Source of the DNA: JANOBJ01 sp031411575
GTDB lineage: Bacteria > Pseudomonadota > Gammaproteobacteria > Burkholderiales > Burkholderiaceae_C
Assembly (NCBI GenBank): GCA_031411575.1
Contig: JANOBJ010000026.1
Span: 1-7,417, forward strand
Reading direction: 5' to 3'
Length of the DNA stretch: 7,417 nucleotides
In this document: piece by piece, positions 6,231 through 7,417 of the stretch
How positions within the stretch are numbered: position 1 is the first letter of the stretch
Layout: each line of letters begins with the position of its first letter
Made by a program: the position numbers and the translations under genes
The notes under the pieces: generated by a model
What the model was told of the DNA's origin: nothing
What the model saw: only the letters and a program-made list of their open reading frames with translations
Databases searched by the model: none

Positions 6231-7417
6231 ATGAAAGTTGTGGTTTTGGGCGCAGGGATCATCGGCATCAGCACGGCGTGGCACCTGCTGGAGCGTGGCC
6301 ACGAGGTAACCGTGGTGGACCGACAGCCCGACGCCGCGCTGGAAACCAGCTTTGCCAACGCCGCGCAGATCTCGGTGAGCTACTGTGAGCCCTGGGCCAA
6401 CCGCGATGCGCCGGCCAAGCTGCTGAAGTGGATGTTCCGCGACGACGCGCCGCTGCTGTTCCGGCCGCAGCTTGACTGGCAGCAGTGGCGCTGGGGCCTG
6501 AAGTTCCTGGCGCAGTGCAATGACACCGCGTTCGAGCGCAATGTGCAGCAGCTGGTGGCGCTGGGCGCGTACAGCCATGCGGCGCTGAAAGACGTGGTGC
6601 GCGCCACCGGCATCGACTACCAGCGGCTGGAGTGCGGCATCGCCCACTACTTCACCGACCCCAAATCCTTTGATGCCGCTGCTGGTGCCGCCAGCCTGAT
6701 GCAGAAGTACGGCGTGCAGCGCCGCGTGGTGAGCCGGGATGAGCTGCTGGCGATCGAGCCGGCGTTCCGCCCGTTTGGGCACCGCATCGTGGGCGGCACC
6801 TACACCGCCAGCGACGAGAGCGGCGATGCGCGCCTGTTCACCCAGGAGCTGGCCCGTCGCTGTGCCGCGCGCGGTGCCGAATTTTTGTTCGGCCACGCTG
6901 TCGCGCGGCTGGAAAAATCTGGCAATGCTATTCAATCTGTAGCGGTCAGGCCCCAATTCACCTGGACCACAGGCTCAAAAGCGAAGCAATTGAAGGCCGA
7001 TGCCGTGGTTGTGGCCTGCGGTTCATGGAGCGCCCCGCTGCTGCGCACGGTCGGCGTCGATCTGCCGATCTACCCCGGCAAGGGCTACAGCGCGACCTTC
7101 CCGCTCAAACGGCCCGAGGCCGCGCCGCGCGTCAGCACGATTGACGACGAGGTGAAGTGCGCGATGAGCCGCCTGGGCGACACCCTGCGCGTGGCCGGCA
7201 CGATCGAGCTGGGCGGCTACGACCGCTCGCTGGACACCCCGCTGGCGCGCGCCCGCTGCCAGATGCTGGCCAACCGCATCGAGCAGGTGCTGCCGGGCGT
7301 GTGCGACACCCGCAGCGAAGCCGAAGGCGGCACGCCCCACTACTGGACGGGCCTGCGCCCGGCCACGCCCACCAACATCCCCTACATCGGCCGCGCGCCC
7401 ATCCGCGGCCTGTGGGT
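6231..7417 (+). CDS. dadA: D-amino acid dehydrogenase, DadA-type FAD-dependent oxidoreductase (C-terminus cut by window edge)
   Basis: Flavoenzyme of the DAO/DadA family, expected to deaminate D-amino acids to 2-oxo acids and pass electrons to the respiratory chain at the inner membrane. 395 full codons are present; E. coli DadA has 432, and alignment by eye suggests about 40 residues are missing. The FAD-binding Rossmann motif is at the extreme N-terminus (VVVLGAGIIG, G7-x-G9-x-x-G12), with D30 ending the second strand. Other DadA landmarks: ETSFANAAQIS (38-48), LKWMFRDDAPL (65-75), DESGDARLFTQELAR (195-209), YPGKGYSATFP (281-291), YWTGLRPATPTNIPYIGR (371-388). A45 replaces the glycine of the usual NAGQ. 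An AT-rich patch encodes about 11 extra residues near 240-252. ATG 6231 matches the family start exactly but lacks a Shine-Dalgarno sequence. Substrate is unproven; the argP neighbour hints at basic amino acids. Confidence 0.9.
   Translation, partial: MKVVVLGAGIIGISTAWHLLERGHEVTVVDRQPDAALETSFANAAQISVSYCEPWANRDAPAKLLKWMFRDDAPLLFRPQLDWQQWRWGLKFLAQCNDTAFERNVQQLVALGAYSHAALKDVVRATGIDYQRLECGIAHYFTDPKSFDAAAGAASLMQKYGVQRRVVSRDELLAIEPAFRPFGHRIVGGTYTASDESGDARLFTQELARRCAARGAEFLFGHAVARLEKSGNAIQSVAVRPQFTWTTGSKAKQLKADAVVVACGSWSAPLLRTVGVDLPIYPGKGYSATFPLKRPEAAPRVSTIDDEVKCAMSRLGDTLRVAGTIELGGYDRSLDTPLARARCQMLANRIEQVLPGVCDTRSEAEGGTPHYWTGLRPATPTNIPYIGRAPIRGLW
6911..6990 (+). repeat. AT-rich insertion-like patch inside dadA, with imperfect GCTAT-N7-GTAGC dyad
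   Basis: About 80 bp inside a GC-rich gene shift to A/T-rich codons (AAA, TCT, AAT, GCT, ATT, CAA, GTA, TCA, TTG). An imperfect dyad GCTAT-N7-GTAGC lies at 6927-6943. The reading frame is kept, and the patch adds residues (about RPQFTWTTGSKAK, 240-252) that E. coli DadA lacks between the strand ending in YGVKC and the one beginning IKADA. From memory, short elements with GCTAT...TAGC arms are common in Comamonadaceae genomes; this could be a decayed copy. The boundaries are approximate. Confidence 0.4.

Noticed and set aside
6198..6956. Minus-strand open frame (252 codons) opposite dadA
   Set aside because: Antisense to a DadA-type protein with a full set of family motifs; no protein family visible in the antisense frame.

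Overview
The window is about two-thirds G+C in its genes and holds five protein-coding genes. Gene style, codon use and protein similarity to proteobacterial families suggest a betaproteobacterium of the Burkholderiales, probably Comamonadaceae. That placement is inference from sequence character, not from a marker gene. No rRNA, tRNA, CRISPR array, insertion sequence or phage gene is visible. This looks like ordinary chromosomal regulatory and metabolic DNA, not a genomic island.

Layout from left to right: (1) A TetR-family repressor on the minus strand (<1-315), cut by the left edge so only its first 105 residues are present. (2) A 148-bp, relatively AT-rich divergent intergenic region with a candidate promoter and a short perfect dyad. 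(3) A small exported or membrane-anchored protein with a probable thioredoxin-like fold but no cysteines (464-1015, plus). (4) A very large membrane-bound multi-sensor histidine kinase (1069-5112, minus, 1347 aa): periplasmic Cache-type sensor, HAMP, three PAS, two GAF, HisKA and HATPase_c domains. It converges on the small gene. (5) A LysR-family regulator of the ArgP/IciA type (5231-6139, minus). (6) A 91-bp divergent control region. (7) A DadA-type FAD-dependent D-amino acid dehydrogenase (6231->7417, plus), cut by the right edge about 40 residues before its expected end.

Two divergent regulator/target arrangements stand out: TetR with the small exported protein, and ArgP with the D-amino acid dehydrogenase. 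The second is the more informative. ArgP in Escherichia coli senses lysine and arginine and controls the exporter gene argO, but here it faces an amino acid oxidising enzyme. This suggests a regulator/enzyme pair for (basic) D-amino acid use. The kinase has no response regulator beside it in the window and carries no receiver domain, so its output partner is unknown.

I found no convincing evidence of a wholly new system. The items most worth checking are the ArgP-dadA pairing and its control region, a 27-nt perfect odd palindrome inside the kinase gene, and an AT-rich insertion-like patch inside dadA.
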